A DNA stretch of 64,000 nucleotides from Flagellimonas hymeniacidonis (GCF_008040165.1 NZ_VRUR01000001.1:1631349-1695348), one strand, 5' to 3'; shown: positions 16,941 through 27,223, counted from the stretch's first letter. Translations and numbers: made by a program. The notes: generated by a model not told the origin, from the letters alone.

Positions 16941-19247
16941 ATGAATCAGGATTATATAAAAACGGACCCTTGGTCCATTATTGAAGAAGGTTTTAATAAA
17001 GAACTCGTTAAATCGTCCGAAAGTCTATTTAGCATAGGAAATGGCGCTATGGGGCAGCGCGCCAATTTTGAGGAGGAATATACTGGGGAGACTTTTCAAG
17101 GCAGTTACATTGCAGGAGTATATTACCCAGATAAGACCAGAGTAGGTTGGTGGAAAAATGGATATCCAGAGTATTTTGCCAAAGTTCTTAATGCTCCAAA
17201 TTGGATTGGAATTGAAATTCTTATAGGTGACGAATTGTTAGATCTCAATACATGCAAATCGGTAAATGATTTTAAAAGAGAGCTTAACATGCGTGAAGGC
17301 TGGTATCAACGAAGTTTCACCGCTCAATTACAAAGTGGTGTTGAAATCTCTGTTTGTACAACCAGATTTTTAAGCTTAGATATTGATGAGGTAGGTGCCA
17401 TCCAATATGAGATTACCCCACTAAACCAGAATGTAGACATTACATTTTGTCCTTATTTAGATAGTGGAATCACCAATGAAGACACCAATTGGGATGATAA
17501 GTTCTGGAATACCACTAATATAACTTCAGAGGGAAATCAAGCTTTTATTGAGGCACATACCATGAAGACCAACTTTGCCACCTGCACTTTTATGGAGGCC
17601 AAGTTGCTTTACAAAGGCTCCCCAATTGAGATTTCACCTAACTTGAAAAAAGGTGATACTTCAGTTGGACTAAGTTATGAACTTGCCGTTGAGAAAGGAG
17701 AATGCTTTAGCATACATAAATTTGGCGGATATACCGTTTCACGAAATCATAATGAATCAGAACTGGTAAAAGCAGCAAAAAGCACACTACAAAAAGCTGT
17801 TACAATTGGCTATGAAGGACTGCTTCAAAAGCAAAAGGAGGCTTGGGCCCAAATATGGGAAATGAGTGATATCACCATAGAGGGTGATGTAAAAGCGCAA
17901 CAGGGAATACGTTTTAATATCTTTCAGTTAAATCAAACCTATTTAGGAAAGGATTCCAGATTAAATATTGGACCAAAAGGATTTACCGGTGAAAAATATG
18001 GGGGAAGCACTTATTGGGATACCGAAGCATATTGTGTTCCTTTTTATATGGCTACCAAAAACCAAGAGGTAGCATGGAGCTTATTGGAATATCGCTATAA
18101 TCATCTAGAAAAGGCCATTGAAAATGCCAAAAAATTAGGCTTCACTAATGGAGCCGCATTGTATCCCATGGTTACCATGAACGGGGAGGAATGCCATAAC
18201 GAGTGGGAAATCACTTTTGAGGAAATCCATCGAAACGGTGCAATAGCCTTTGCCATTTATAACTATCACAGATTTACTGGAGATTACAGTTATATTCCTA
18301 AAATGGGATTGGAAGTCCTAATCGGTATTGCGAGATTTTGGCACCAACGCGTGAATTTTTCAGAGGAGAAACAGCAATATGTCATGCTGGGGGTAACAGG
18401 GCCAAATGAGTATGAAAACAATGTCAACAACAATTGGTATACAAATTATTTGGCCAAATGGTGCATGGATTATGCTGCTGAGCAAGTTCAGAAGGTAAAA
18501 AATGAGTATCCAGAGGATTACAAAAGAATAGCCGATAAAACCAACTTAACAACGGTAGAAACCGAAGATTGGAATAAGGTAACCAACAATATGTATTTTC
18601 CATTTTCTGAAAAACACCAAGTATTTCTGCAGCAAGATGGGTTCTTGGACAAAGAAATGATCAAGGTGCAAGATCTGGATAAATCAGAAAGACCCATCAA
18701 CCAAAAATGGAGTTGGGATAGAATATTACGTTCCCCATATATTAAGCAGGCCGACGTGCTCCAGGGCTTCTATTTTTTTGAAGATCATTTTAGCAAAGTG
18801 GCTTTGGAAAAGCATTTCGACTTCTATGAACCCTTCACTGTGCATGAATCCTCTCTATCTCCATGTGTTCACAGCATTCAAGCTGCTAAATTGGGTAGAA
18901 TGGAACAAGCGTATACGTTTTACTTAAGAACATCAAGACTAGATCTAGACGATTATAATAAGGAAGTAGAAGAGGGCTTACATATCACTTCCATGGCAGG
19001 AACATGGATGAGTATTGTAGAAGGTTTTGGCGGAATGCGGGTATTGGACAATCAACTTCACTTTACACCCAGAATACCCAAACAATGGGACTCTTATTCT
19101 TTTAAAATCAATTTTAGAAATCAGGTTATCACCATTACCGTTTCAGAACAAAAGGTGAGTTTTGAAATTACCGGAAATCAAGATTTAAAGATTCAGGTAA
19201 ATGAAAAACCATTAATGTTGACACCAGGAAAAGTTGTTCAAGCGTGA
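16941..19247 (+). CDS. GH65 glycoside phosphorylase, maltose phosphorylase-like
   Basis: This cytoplasmic enzyme has 768 residues, the usual GH65 length, and no signal peptide. It has the N-terminal beta-sandwich (SIGNGAMGQRANFEEEYTG), the alpha/alpha barrel (GGSTYWDTEAYC; HNEWEITFEEIHRNGA) and the VTGPNEYENN motif, whose Glu490 matches the catalytic acid of Lactobacillus maltose phosphorylase (Glu487). The expected reaction is maltose plus phosphate to beta-glucose-1-phosphate plus glucose. Kojibiose or trehalose phosphorylase are alternatives, because specificity loops cannot be judged by eye. Its stop overlaps the GTG start of the next gene by 4 bp. No beta-phosphoglucomutase gene is adjacent, although one is usual in such operons. 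Confidence 0.87.
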   Translation: MNQDYIKTDPWSIIEEGFNKELVKSSESLFSIGNGAMGQRANFEEEYTGETFQGSYIAGVYYPDKTRVGWWKNGYPEYFAKVLNAPNWIGIEILIGDELLDLNTCKSVNDFKRELNMREGWYQRSFTAQLQSGVEISVCTTRFLSLDIDEVGAIQYEITPLNQNVDITFCPYLDSGITNEDTNWDDKFWNTTNITSEGNQAFIEAHTMKTNFATCTFMEAKLLYKGSPIEISPNLKKGDTSVGLSYELAVEKGECFSIHKFGGYTVSRNHNESELVKAAKSTLQKAVTIGYEGLLQKQKEAWAQIWEMSDITIEGDVKAQQGIRFNIFQLNQTYLGKDSRLNIGPKGFTGEKYGGSTYWDTEAYCVPFYMATKNQEVAWSLLEYRYNHLEKAIENAKKLGFTNGAALYPMVTMNGEECHNEWEITFEEIHRNGAIAFAIYNYHRFTGDYSYIPKMGLEVLIGIARFWHQRVNFSEEKQQYVMLGVTGPNEYENNVNNNWYTNYLAKWCMDYAAEQVQKVKNEYPEDYKRIADKTNLTTVETEDWNKVTNNMYFPFSEKHQVFLQQDGFLDKEMIKVQDLDKSERPINQKWSWDRILRSPYIKQADVLQGFYFFEDHFSKVALEKHFDFYEPFTVHESSLSPCVHSIQAAKLGRMEQAYTFYLRTSRLDLDDYNKEVEEGLHITSMAGTWMSIVEGFGGMRVLDNQLHFTPRIPKQWDSYSFKINFRNQVITITVSEQKVSFEITGNQDLKIQVNEKPLMLTPGKVVQA

Positions 19248-21109
19248 AAAAAGTTCTCGTTGCCGTAGCGGTAATGTTAGGGATGCTTGCATGCGAACAA
19301 AAGGTCAATAAAAAACCAGTTCTACCAGAAATGAAGAAGAAAGCCGTCGTTTATCAGGTCTTTACCCGCCTTTTTGGAAATACAAATACGACCAACAAGC
19401 TTTGGGGCACCATTGAGGAAAATGGAGTTGGGAAATTTTCCGATTTCACACCATTGGCATTAAATGAAATCCGAGATTTAGGAGTAACGCATGTTTGGTA
19501 CACTGGGGTTCCACATCATGCCTTGATTAATGACTATACAGATTATGGGATTTCGAATGATGATCCAGATGTAGTAAAAGGACGCGCGGGTTCTCCTTAC
19601 GCGGTAAAGGATTATTATAATGTAAATCCCGATTTGGCAGATGACCCTTCCAAAAGACTGGATGAATTTAAAGCCCTTATTCAACGTACACATGAAGCTG
19701 GTATGAAAGTGATCATTGATATTGTTCCCAATCATGTTGCACGGAGCTATGAGGGGTTGACAAATCCAAACGGGATTTCGGATTTTGGCGCTAAAGATGA
19801 TGTGAACAAGGAGTATGATGTCAATAACAACTTTTATTATATCCCGGGAACTAAATTTAAAGTACCCCAATGGGAAGAAGCTTATCTGCCTCTGGGAGGT
19901 GAAAACAATGCGCTTACTGATCATAAGTTTAAGGAAAGTCCGGCAAAATGGACAGGAAATGGTTCCAGATTGGCGCAGCCTCATTTTAATGATTGGTATG
20001 AGACGGTCAAGGTGAATTATGGAGTGCGGCCAGATGGTACTAAAGATTTTGAAGAACTTCCGGAAGGCTATGATGCAAAGGACAATAAAGCCCATTTTGA
20101 GTTTTGGAGCGATAAAGCAATCCCAGATTCTTGGAATAAGTTTAGAGATATAGCCCTGTATTGGTTGAATTTTGGGGTAGATGGTTTTCGGTTTGATATG
20201 GCAGAAATGGTCCCCGTCGAATTCTGGAGCTATTTAAATTCCAACATTAAAATGAAAAACCATGATGCCTTTTTATTGGCGGAAGTCTACAATCCAGAAC
20301 TTTATCGAGATTACATCCGAAAGGGAAAAATGGATTATTTATATGATAAGGTGGAACTTTATGACAGTATAAAGCACATCATGAAAGGGTATGGATGGAC
20401 GGATCATATTCCAGTTGTGCAAAAAGGGATGGCGGATATTGAGCACCATATGCTCCATTTTTTAGAGAACCATGATGAACAGCGAATAGCTAGTCCTGAT
20501 TTTGTGGGAGATGCTACACTCGCCAAACCTGCCATGGTGGTTTCCGCCACAATAAGCACATCTCCAACAATGATCTACTTTGGCCAAGAGGTTGGAGAGC
20601 CAGGCGCTGAAGATGCCGGATTTGGAAAACCTACCCGCACGTCAATTTTCGATTATGTGGGCGTGCCCCATCATCAAAGATGGATGAACAATAAAAAGTT
20701 TGATGGAGGTCGGTTATCCGATGATGAAAAGAAATTAAGGGGCTTCTATAAACGGTTATTGAATTTTACCATTAAGAGCGAAGCCTTAATGGGAGAATAT
20801 GAAGAGATCCACTTTTATAACAAAGATCATACAGAAAGCTATGACCATAGAGTGCTTTCGTATGTAAGATGGTCCGACAATGAAAAACTAATCATTGTAT
20901 CAAACTTTGATGCTCATAAAAATTACGAATTTGAACTTAAGATTCCAGAACAGGTAATTGCCAAATGGAATTTGCCAAATGAAGAATTTAGTTTAAAAGA
21001 AGAACTTTACGGTCAAGTAAAGACCACCCTATTGGTCAAAAATGGACAAGGGAAAATGGATGTAAAGTTGGCTCCGTTGGAATCTTATATTTTTAGTATT
21101 GAAGAATAA
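19244..21109 (+). CDS. GH13 alpha-amylase-family lipoprotein
   Basis: This 621-residue protein starts at GTG 19244, overlapping the GH65 stop (GTGA). The signal peptide ends in lipobox MLAC (Cys17), so it is membrane-anchored outside the cytoplasm. The GH13 regions are intact: DIVPNHVAR (I), GFRFDMAE (II, nucleophile Asp318), LLAEVYNP (III, acid/base Glu347) and ENHDEQR (IV, Asp411). The C-terminal all-beta domain runs from about residue 540. It should cut alpha-1,4-glucans or related oligosaccharides before uptake and phosphorolysis. Translational coupling to GH65 supports a joint role. Confidence 0.88.
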   Translation: MKKVLVAVAVMLGMLACEQKVNKKPVLPEMKKKAVVYQVFTRLFGNTNTTNKLWGTIEENGVGKFSDFTPLALNEIRDLGVTHVWYTGVPHHALINDYTDYGISNDDPDVVKGRAGSPYAVKDYYNVNPDLADDPSKRLDEFKALIQRTHEAGMKVIIDIVPNHVARSYEGLTNPNGISDFGAKDDVNKEYDVNNNFYYIPGTKFKVPQWEEAYLPLGGENNALTDHKFKESPAKWTGNGSRLAQPHFNDWYETVKVNYGVRPDGTKDFEELPEGYDAKDNKAHFEFWSDKAIPDSWNKFRDIALYWLNFGVDGFRFDMAEMVPVEFWSYLNSNIKMKNHDAFLLAEVYNPELYRDYIRKGKMDYLYDKVELYDSIKHIMKGYGWTDHIPVVQKGMADIEHHMLHFLENHDEQRIASPDFVGDATLAKPAMVVSATISTSPTMIYFGQEVGEPGAEDAGFGKPTRTSIFDYVGVPHHQRWMNNKKFDGGRLSDDEKKLRGFYKRLLNFTIKSEALMGEYEEIHFYNKDHTESYDHRVLSYVRWSDNEKLIIVSNFDAHKNYEFELKIPEQVIAKWNLPNEEFSLKEELYGQVKTTLLVKNGQGKMDVKLAPLESYIFSIEE

Positions 21110-21115
21110 AAAAAA

Positions 21116-21136
21116 GCGGATTGCAAAGCAATCCGC
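21116..21136 (-). terminator. Intrinsic terminator for the 21164-21583 gene
   Basis: A perfect 9-bp G+C-rich stem with an AAA loop (arms 21116-21124 and 21128-21136) is followed on the minus strand by a T-run. It lies between convergent genes. On the plus strand no T-run follows, so it mainly serves the minus-strand membrane-protein gene. Confidence 0.7.
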
Positions 21137-21163
21137 CCAAGGTTTAAGGTCGGTTAGTTTTCT

Positions 21164-21583
21164 TTATTCCTTAGTTGCCGTTTTTTGATATACCAATCCT
21201 ATTACAGCTCCTACGATTCCGTAGAAAATTACTTCAACTATTCCATTTACAAGTGTTCCGGTGATATCCATGAGGCCACTGACCGCATAGTTTAAAAGTC
21301 CAATACCGAATCCGGTAAATGCGCCAATCCACGCACCGTATGAAAAACCTTCTTTGGCACTATGGTGCCCTCTTGCCCACTTGCTATACACCGTACTAAG
21401 AATAAAAGCGATAATAACATTACTGCCTGCAATTAAGCCCATATTCATATCCTCATTCATAAAATTCTTAAGCGTGTGTCCGGCGAAAAAATCAGCCAGT
21501 AAAAACTCCCAAATACCATAGCCCAACAAGAACATGGTTACAAATGCTGCTAGCGTTGCTAACAAATTAGATTTTGAAAACAT
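21164..21583 (-). CDS. Small integral membrane protein of unknown function
   Basis: The 139-residue protein has four predicted membrane helices: residues about 7-29, 49-68, 84-104 and 112-132. Between helices 2 and 3 lies a charged, His-containing loop (KWARGHHSAKEGF). I do not recognise a catalytic motif. It loosely resembles small DUF1761-like membrane proteins, but that is not certain. It is a single-gene unit with its own terminator and stands between the GH13 gene and the GDPD gene without obvious functional link. Confidence 0.65.
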   Translation of the reverse strand: MFSKSNLLATLAAFVTMFLLGYGIWEFLLADFFAGHTLKNFMNEDMNMGLIAGSNVIIAFILSTVYSKWARGHHSAKEGFSYGAWIGAFTGFGIGLLNYAVSGLMDITGTLVNGIVEVIFYGIVGAVIGLVYQKTATKE

Positions 21584-21770
21584 TTTAGTTGATTAATTGG
21601 TTACTAATATGCTAAAAGTATTAAATAAAATTTAACAAAGTGATAAAAATAGGCATCAAAAATTGATGATAATACCACAAATGGCTATTTATGTTATTGT
21701 CTTTTCAATATTTTAAGCTATAGCCATTTTGATTTTCAAGTTGTATTTTTAGCATTAAAAATGAACCAAA

Positions 21771-22523
21771 ATGAAAAAATGCTTACCATTGGCGCTGATT
21801 GCCATTTTTCTAATTGAAAGTTGTAGTATGACAGGTGCAAAACCTTTAGTTATAGGTCATAGAGGGGCCATGGGACATGAAACTGAAAACACCTTGGCGT
21901 CGGTTCAAAAAGCTTTGGATTTGGGAGTGGACATGATCGAGATAGATGTATTTAAAATCTATAGTGGCGAAATTGTAGTCTTTCATGACGAACGTGTAGA
22001 AAGATTATCCAATAGTGGAGGACTAATAGAAGATTACAACATTGTGGATTTAAAACAACTGATACTAGACGGGAACCATAAAATTCCTATGCTACAAGAT
22101 GTTTTAAAACTTATCAATAATAAAGTGGCACTTAATATCGAATTAAAAGGGGCAAATACTGCGGATAGAGTAAACTATATCACCAGTGTATATGTTCGCG
22201 ATAGAGGCTGGTCTCCGGAGAACTTTATAATCTCTAGTTTTAATTGGGATGAATTAAAAAAGATGAGGGAATTAAATAGTGACATTCAAATTGCGGTGCT
22301 TACTGAGGACGATCCATTAGATGCTATTGACATAGCTAAAGAATTGAATGCCGTTGCCATAAATCCCAATTATGAAAAACTGACTCAAGAGAACACTGCT
22401 AAAATTAAAGAAGAAGGTTTTAAAGTTTATACTTGGACCGTTAATGAGCCAGAAGAAATTCAAAGAATGGAAGACTTTGGGGTGGACGGAATCATTACAA
22501 ATTATCCTGAACGGGTACATTAA
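21771..22523 (+). CDS. Glycerophosphodiester phosphodiesterase, lipoprotein
   Basis: This 250-residue protein has a signal peptide with lipobox IESC (Cys18), so it acts in the periplasm. The GDPD motifs are complete: GHRGAMGHETENTLAS (catalytic His and metal Glu), MIEIDVF, VVFHDERVERLS (second His), ALNIELKG, and the C-terminal VDGIITNYP. It hydrolyses glycerophosphodiesters to sn-glycerol-3-phosphate and an alcohol. Its stop overlaps the next start by one base (TAATG), so the two are co-translated. Glycerol facilitator and kinase genes lie 1.3 kb downstream on the other strand. Confidence 0.87.
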   Translation: MKKCLPLALIAIFLIESCSMTGAKPLVIGHRGAMGHETENTLASVQKALDLGVDMIEIDVFKIYSGEIVVFHDERVERLSNSGGLIEDYNIVDLKQLILDGNHKIPMLQDVLKLINNKVALNIELKGANTADRVNYITSVYVRDRGWSPENFIISSFNWDELKKMRELNSDIQIAVLTEDDPLDAIDIAKELNAVAINPNYEKLTQENTAKIKEEGFKVYTWTVNEPEEIQRMEDFGVDGIITNYPERVH

Positions 22524-23794
22524 TGTACGATGTAATTATTGTTGGAGGAGGTGCTGCTGGGTTTTATGCTGCTATTAAAATAGCGGAACAAGCTCCGCAT
22601 CTAAATGTGGCAATCTTTGAACGGGGTAAAACCGTGCTTTCAAAAGTAAAAGTATCTGGTGGTGGACGGTGTAATGTTACCCATGGAGAATTTTCTCCCC
22701 ATGAACTAGCTTCAAATTACCCAAGAGGTCAAAAAGAGCTTTTAGGACCTTTTCATAATCATGCCCCAGGAGATATAATGTCTTTTTTTGAGGAGCGTGG
22801 AGTACCCTTAAAGATAGAAGAAGACGGTCGTGTTTTTCCCGTAAGCAATTCATCACAATCCATTATTGATTGTTTCATTGGCGAAACCGAAAGGTTGGGT
22901 GTAAAAGTGCTGAAAAATAGTTCGGTGAAACAATTTAAAAAAAATGAAAGTACAGAAGGGTGGCAGGTGACCACTATGAACAAGCACTATCAAACAAAAA
23001 AGTTGCTTTTAGCTACAGGAAGCAACCCTAAAATATGGGAACAGCTAAGGGCAATTGAGCATACTATTGTTCCTCCGGTTCCCTCCTTGTTTACCTTTAA
23101 TATTGATGATGAAAGAATACATGGAATTCAAGGAATTAGCACTAATGCTTCAGTAGAAATCCCTTCAAAAAAGATTTTTTCCTCAAAGACAAATCTAAAA
23201 CTCAAGAGTGCTCCTAAATCTGAGCCGATTCTGCAATCCGAAGGACCTGTACTAATTACCCATTGGGGATTGAGTGGTCCAGCTATCCTAAAGCTTTCCG
23301 CTTGGGGAGCCAGAATTTTGCACGATTATAGGTATTCTTTCAGGGTTAATATCAATTGGGTTCCAGAATATTCTACCAGTTCGATGGAGGGCTATCTTAA
23401 GGAAATAAAAGAAGTAGAGGCAAAGAAAACTATTTTGCGGACCAATGCTGTTGAGATTCCACGTAGACTATGGATAAATTTGGTAAAAGCTGCAGGTATT
23501 GAAAAGGACTTAAAATGGGCAGATATAACAAAAGTAAAGCTTTATAATCTTGCTGAACAACTCACCGTATGTTCCTTTAAAGTAGAAGGAAAAAGTACAT
23601 TTAAAGAAGAATTTGTAACCGCAGGAGGAGTAGATTTAAAGGAAATTAATTTTAAAACTTTTGAAAGCAAAAAACACCCCAATCTTTATTTTGCAGGTGA
23701 AATCATAAATGTTGATGCCATAACAGGAGGTTTTAATTTTCAAAACGCTTGGACGGGAGCGTACCTAGCCGCCCAAGCCATTGCTTCCAAATAG
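22523..23794 (+). CDS. BaiN/HI0933-family NAD(P)/FAD-dependent oxidoreductase
   Basis: This 423-residue flavoprotein has an N-terminal dinucleotide fold (IIVGGGAAGFYAAIKIAE), the family marker VSGGGRCNVTHGE, the NPKIWEQ region, THWGLSGPAILKLSAW, and the C-terminal FAD-binding AITGGFNFQNAWTGAYLAAQ. The family (YhiN/HI0933) is widespread and its physiological substrate is poorly known. Names such as BaiN come from a bile-acid member and should not be transferred. It overlaps the GDPD stop by one base and converges with glpF, 11 bp between stops. Confidence 0.85.
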   Translation: MYDVIIVGGGAAGFYAAIKIAEQAPHLNVAIFERGKTVLSKVKVSGGGRCNVTHGEFSPHELASNYPRGQKELLGPFHNHAPGDIMSFFEERGVPLKIEEDGRVFPVSNSSQSIIDCFIGETERLGVKVLKNSSVKQFKKNESTEGWQVTTMNKHYQTKKLLLATGSNPKIWEQLRAIEHTIVPPVPSLFTFNIDDERIHGIQGISTNASVEIPSKKIFSSKTNLKLKSAPKSEPILQSEGPVLITHWGLSGPAILKLSAWGARILHDYRYSFRVNINWVPEYSTSSMEGYLKEIKEVEAKKTILRTNAVEIPRRLWINLVKAAGIEKDLKWADITKVKLYNLAEQLTVCSFKVEGKSTFKEEFVTAGGVDLKEINFKTFESKKHPNLYFAGEIINVDAITGGFNFQNAWTGAYLAAQAIASK

Positions 23795-23805
23795 TCTTAG
23801 AATTC

Positions 23806-24534
23806 CTATTGAAGGAAGTGTGCCAATCCCGCAGCTATAGCAGCGCCAAGAATAGGGCCAATAACCGGAATCCAAGAATATCCCCAACCATTGGATCCTT
23901 TGTTTTTAATCGGAACCAAAGCATGAATTATTCTCGGGCCCAAATCCCGAGCCGGATTTATGGCATAACCTGTGGTGCCTCCTAAGGACAATCCAATTCC
24001 CCAAACAATTATGGCAACAGGAAGTGATCCTAAAGAACCTAGACCTATAATACTGTTGTCTGAAGTATGTACTGCATCGGTGAAATAAAGGACCGCAAAA
24101 ATCAATACAAAAGTGCCGACCATTTCAGATAAAAGATTTAAAACAGTATTCGGAATTGCTGGAGCTGTACAAAAAACACCTCTTTTGGTGTTGCCATCTT
24201 CTGTAGCACTAAAGTGTTTTATATTGAGTATCCACACCAAAAGAGCTCCAAGCATTGCTCCAATAAACTGGGCAATAATGTAATTTGGAACATCGTAAAT
24301 AGAAAATTCTCCAGCTAATGCCAACCCTATGGTTACGGCAGGATTAAGATGGGCGCCACTATGAGGACCTGCTACAACTACCCCTGTGTAGACAGCAAAA
24401 GCCCAGCCGGTTGTAATTACAATCCATCCAGAATTGTTGGCATATGTCTTTTGTAAAGAAACATTGGCATTGACGCCACATCCCATTAAGATGAGCAGAA
24501 AAGTGCCCACAATTTCGGCAATAAAAGGTGTCAT
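23806..24534 (-). CDS. glpF: Glycerol uptake facilitator / aquaglyceroporin
   Basis: This 242-residue MIP-family channel has six helices and both half-helix motifs, LNPAVTIG and INPARDLGPR. The Asp after NPAR is the marker of glycerol-conducting members, as in GlpF. It mediates passive glycerol uptake across the inner membrane. It lies 37 bp downstream of glpK on the same strand, so import and trapping by phosphorylation are co-expressed. Confidence 0.88.
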   Translation of the reverse strand: MTPFIAEIVGTFLLILMGCGVNANVSLQKTYANNSGWIVITTGWAFAVYTGVVVAGPHSGAHLNPAVTIGLALAGEFSIYDVPNYIIAQFIGAMLGALLVWILNIKHFSATEDGNTKRGVFCTAPAIPNTVLNLLSEMVGTFVLIFAVLYFTDAVHTSDNSIIGLGSLGSLPVAIIVWGIGLSLGGTTGYAINPARDLGPRIIHALVPIKNKGSNGWGYSWIPVIGPILGAAIAAGLAHFLQ

Positions 24535-24571
24535 GATTGGTTAGATTATAAGGTTATCAGTTGTCTTTAAA

Positions 24572-26068
24572 TTATGATTTTTCGGTCCAATATTCCAGTG
24601 CGTTAATAGCTCTATACCACCCTTTAATATTCTTGTCAATAGACTCTCGCTCTGTAGATGGATTAAAGTGAACATCAGTTTGCCAAATATCTTGAATTTC
24701 TTCTGGGCTTTCCCAATAGCCAACAGCAAGTCCAGCCAAGTATGCCGCTCCCATAACCGTGGTCTCTACAATTTTGGGACGTACGGTTATTGTGTTTAAT
24801 ACATCAGATTGAAATTGCATGAGCAAATTATTTACAGTTGCTCCTCCATCAACCCTTAATTCTTTTATTGAAATGCCGGAATCTGCCTCCATGGCCTTTA
24901 ATATATCCATAGTTTGGTAAGCTATGGATTCCAATGCAGCTCGTGCCACATGCGCATCGGTGCTTCCTCGGGTTAAACCAAAAATGGTGCCCTGGGCATG
25001 TTGATTCCAATGCGGTGCACCCAACCCAGCAAAGGCCGGCACAAAGTATACACCTTCAGAACTTTCAACTGAACTGGCTAGCTGCTCAACTTCAGACGAA
25101 GTTTTTATAATTTTTAGACTATCTCGGAGCCATTGTACTACTGCACCAGCTATAAAAATGCTTCCTTCCAGCGCGTAGGTGGTCTTTCCATTTATTTTCC
25201 ATGCAACCGTGGTAAGCAGATTGTTTTTAGAAACTATTGGCTTGTCTCCAATGTTCATCAACATAAAACAACCTGTGCCATACGTATTTTTTACCATCCC
25301 CTGTTTGGTACACATTTGTCCAAATAGTGCTGCTTGTTGATCACCGGCAATACCGGCAATTGGAATTTTGGCGGCAAAGAAATTAGGGCTCGTATGCCCG
25401 TACACTTCGCTGGATTGTTTTACCTCTGGCAACATACTTTTAGGAATGGTCAAAAGTTCTAAAAGTTCATCGTCCCATTCCATGGTATTGATATTAAATA
25501 GCAACGACCTGCAGGCATTGGTAACATCTGTTATGTGCAATGCGCCTTCTGTCATTTTCCAGATAAGCCAAGTATCAATGGTTCCCAGAACTAAATCTCC
25601 AGCTTCTGCCTTTTCGCGGGCACCTTCCACATTGTCCAAAATCCATTTTACTTTAGTTCCAGAGAAATATGCATCTATCACCAAACCAGTTTTCTCACGA
25701 ATCATTTCAGATTTACCCTGACCTTTTAATTCATCACAGTAATCTGCAGTTCGTTTATCCTGCCAAACAATGGCATTGTAGATAGGTTCACCCGTATTCC
25801 TGTCCCAAACTACAACAGTTTCACGTTGGTTAGTAATTCCTATTGCGGCCAATTGCTCCCCTTTCAGCCCTTTTTTACTTACAGCTTCAGCGGCCATTCC
25901 GGCTTGCGTTGCCCAAATTTCGTTGGCATCATGCTCTACCCATCCTGGCTTTGGAAATATTTGGGTGAATTCTTTTTGCGCTACGGATATTATGGTTCCT
26001 TTTTTATCAAAAACAACTGCTCTAGAACTTGTGGTGCCTTGATCTAAGGCTAGGATATACTGATTCAT
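24572..26068 (-). CDS. glpK: Glycerol kinase
   Basis: This 498-residue FGGY kinase has the expected length. Motifs are [15 protein letters not shown] (phosphate loop), [57 protein letters not shown] and [11 protein letters not shown]. It converts glycerol and ATP to glycerol-3-phosphate. It is first in a two-gene operon with glpF. No glpD is present in the window, so oxidation of glycerol-3-phosphate must be encoded elsewhere. Confidence 0.95.
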   Translation of the reverse strand: MNQYILALDQGTTSSRAVVFDKKGTIISVAQKEFTQIFPKPGWVEHDANEIWATQAGMAAEAVSKKGLKGEQLAAIGITNQRETVVVWDRNTGEPIYNAIVWQDKRTADYCDELKGQGKSEMIREKTGLVIDAYFSGTKVKWILDNVEGAREKAEAGDLVLGTIDTWLIWKMTEGALHITDVTNACRSLLFNINTMEWDDELLELLTIPKSMLPEVKQSSEVYGHTSPNFFAAKIPIAGIAGDQQAALFGQMCTKQGMVKNTYGTGCFMLMNIGDKPIVSKNNLLTTVAWKINGKTTYALEGSIFIAGAVVQWLRDSLKIIKTSSEVEQLASSVESSEGVYFVPAFAGLGAPHWNQHAQGTIFGLTRGSTDAHVARAALESIAYQTMDILKAMEADSGISIKELRVDGGATVNNLLMQFQSDVLNTITVRPKIVETTVMGAAYLAGLAVGYWESPEEIQDIWQTDVHFNPSTERESIDKNIKGWYRAINALEYWTEKS

Positions 26069-26139
26069 TTTGGTTAATTTAATGCGACTGAATTTACTAA
26101 AATAAATCGGAGTAGTTTTATTCTTTGAATTAATAAATC

Positions 26140-26676
26140 ATGAAAACATATATAGCACTTCTTAGGGGGATCAACGTAGGTGGGCAAAAGAAAATTAAGA
26201 TGGCTGATTTACGACAAACTTTGGAACGTAGTGGTTTACAAAATGTGAAAACCTATATTCAAAGTGGAAATATTGTCTTTGATAGCGAAATGTCTAAAAT
26301 TGAGGAGATTCAAGATAGTATTTATGATGCAATTTTGTCTGATTTTGGTTTTGAAGTACCCATCTTGGTAGTTACGGGGGGTGAAATTGAGAGGATATTG
26401 AAGGAAAATCCGTTTATCAATAAAACTACGGAGAACAACCTCTATTTTGTATTGCTCAAAGAGGTTCCAAACCAAAGTTTGGTCGATGAATTTAATGCAA
26501 TAAGCTTTGACCATGAAGATTTTTACATTACCGATAATTGTGTTTATCTATGCTGTAAAAGGGGATATGGAAATGCCAAGCTCAACAATAACCTTATTGA
26601 AAGAATGCTAAAGGTGTCTGCAACAGCACGGAATTTAAGGACCATGCAAAAGCTTTTGGAACTTAGCGGGAATTAA
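26140..26676 (+). CDS. DUF1697 family protein
   Basis: This 178-residue protein opens with the DUF1697 signature YIALLRGINVGGQKKIKM, followed by LRQTLERSGLQNVKTYIQSG, and ends in the conserved TARNLRTMQKLLEL segment. No enzymatic activity is known to me for the family. It is transcribed divergently from glpK, and its 3' end overlaps the convergent tspO gene by 4 bp. Confidence 0.85.
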   Translation: MKTYIALLRGINVGGQKKIKMADLRQTLERSGLQNVKTYIQSGNIVFDSEMSKIEEIQDSIYDAILSDFGFEVPILVVTGGEIERILKENPFINKTTENNLYFVLLKEVPNQSLVDEFNAISFDHEDFYITDNCVYLCCKRGYGNAKLNNNLIERMLKVSATARNLRTMQKLLELSGN

Positions 26677-27146
26677 TTCAACATCCAGATTTGATAGTTT
26701 AAAATGGAAGCAAAACAGACCCATAATAAATAGGGAATCAGTAACAAGGCGGCCAGCTTGCTTACTACTTTAAACCATTTAATGGTGAGTATGATCAAGG
26801 TGAGCAATACTAAAATTACAACCAGAGCCCATAATGGATTTTTAAGCCCAAAAAATACGATGCTCCATAAAGCATTAAAAAGCAGTTGAAAACCAAAATG
26901 ATACAATGCTGTTTTCACCCAAATATGATGAAAACCTTTTGACCAAACAATTCCTGCAGATACACCCATTAGGATATATAGTACGGTCCAAACCGGAGCA
27001 AAAATGGTGTTAGGTGGGTTAAAACTTGGCTTATTTAAAGTTATATACCAATCATTAACCGAGCTTTGTGTAGCAAAACTGGACAGAAAGCCTATTAATA
27101 GGCAAACTGCTACGGCAATAAGAATATATAAGGCCTTTTTCTTCAT
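26673..27146 (-). CDS. tspO: TspO/MBR family protein
   Basis: This 157-residue membrane protein has five helices. It carries the TspO motifs KPSFNPPNTIFAPVWTVLYI, ALWSIVFFGLKNPLWAL, and the C-terminal PYLLWVCFASILNYQIW. TspO proteins bind tetrapyrroles and sterol-like ligands and are linked to stress and light regulation. It is divergent from the mevalonate decarboxylase gene with a 93-bp gap that contains the mvaD promoter. Its 3' end overlaps DUF1697. Confidence 0.87.
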   Translation of the reverse strand: MKKKALYILIAVAVCLLIGFLSSFATQSSVNDWYITLNKPSFNPPNTIFAPVWTVLYILMGVSAGIVWSKGFHHIWVKTALYHFGFQLLFNALWSIVFFGLKNPLWALVVILVLLTLIILTIKWFKVVSKLAALLLIPYLLWVCFASILNYQIWMLN

Positions 27147-27194
27147 GATTGGTGCAAGTCCGTCTAAAATAAGAATTTATTTGAACCTGCTCTC

Positions 27195-27223
27195 TTGCAA
27201 GCGAATGGCATCTGTTATATTTG
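27195..27223 (+). promoter_or_regulatory. Bacteroidota-type promoter of mvaD
   Basis: TTG at 27195-27197, an 18-bp spacer and TATATTTG at 27216-27223 match the TTG-N19-TAnnTTTG housekeeping promoter almost exactly. ATG 27240 follows 16 bp later. The in-frame TTG at 27195 is therefore a promoter element, not a start codon. Confidence 0.65.
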
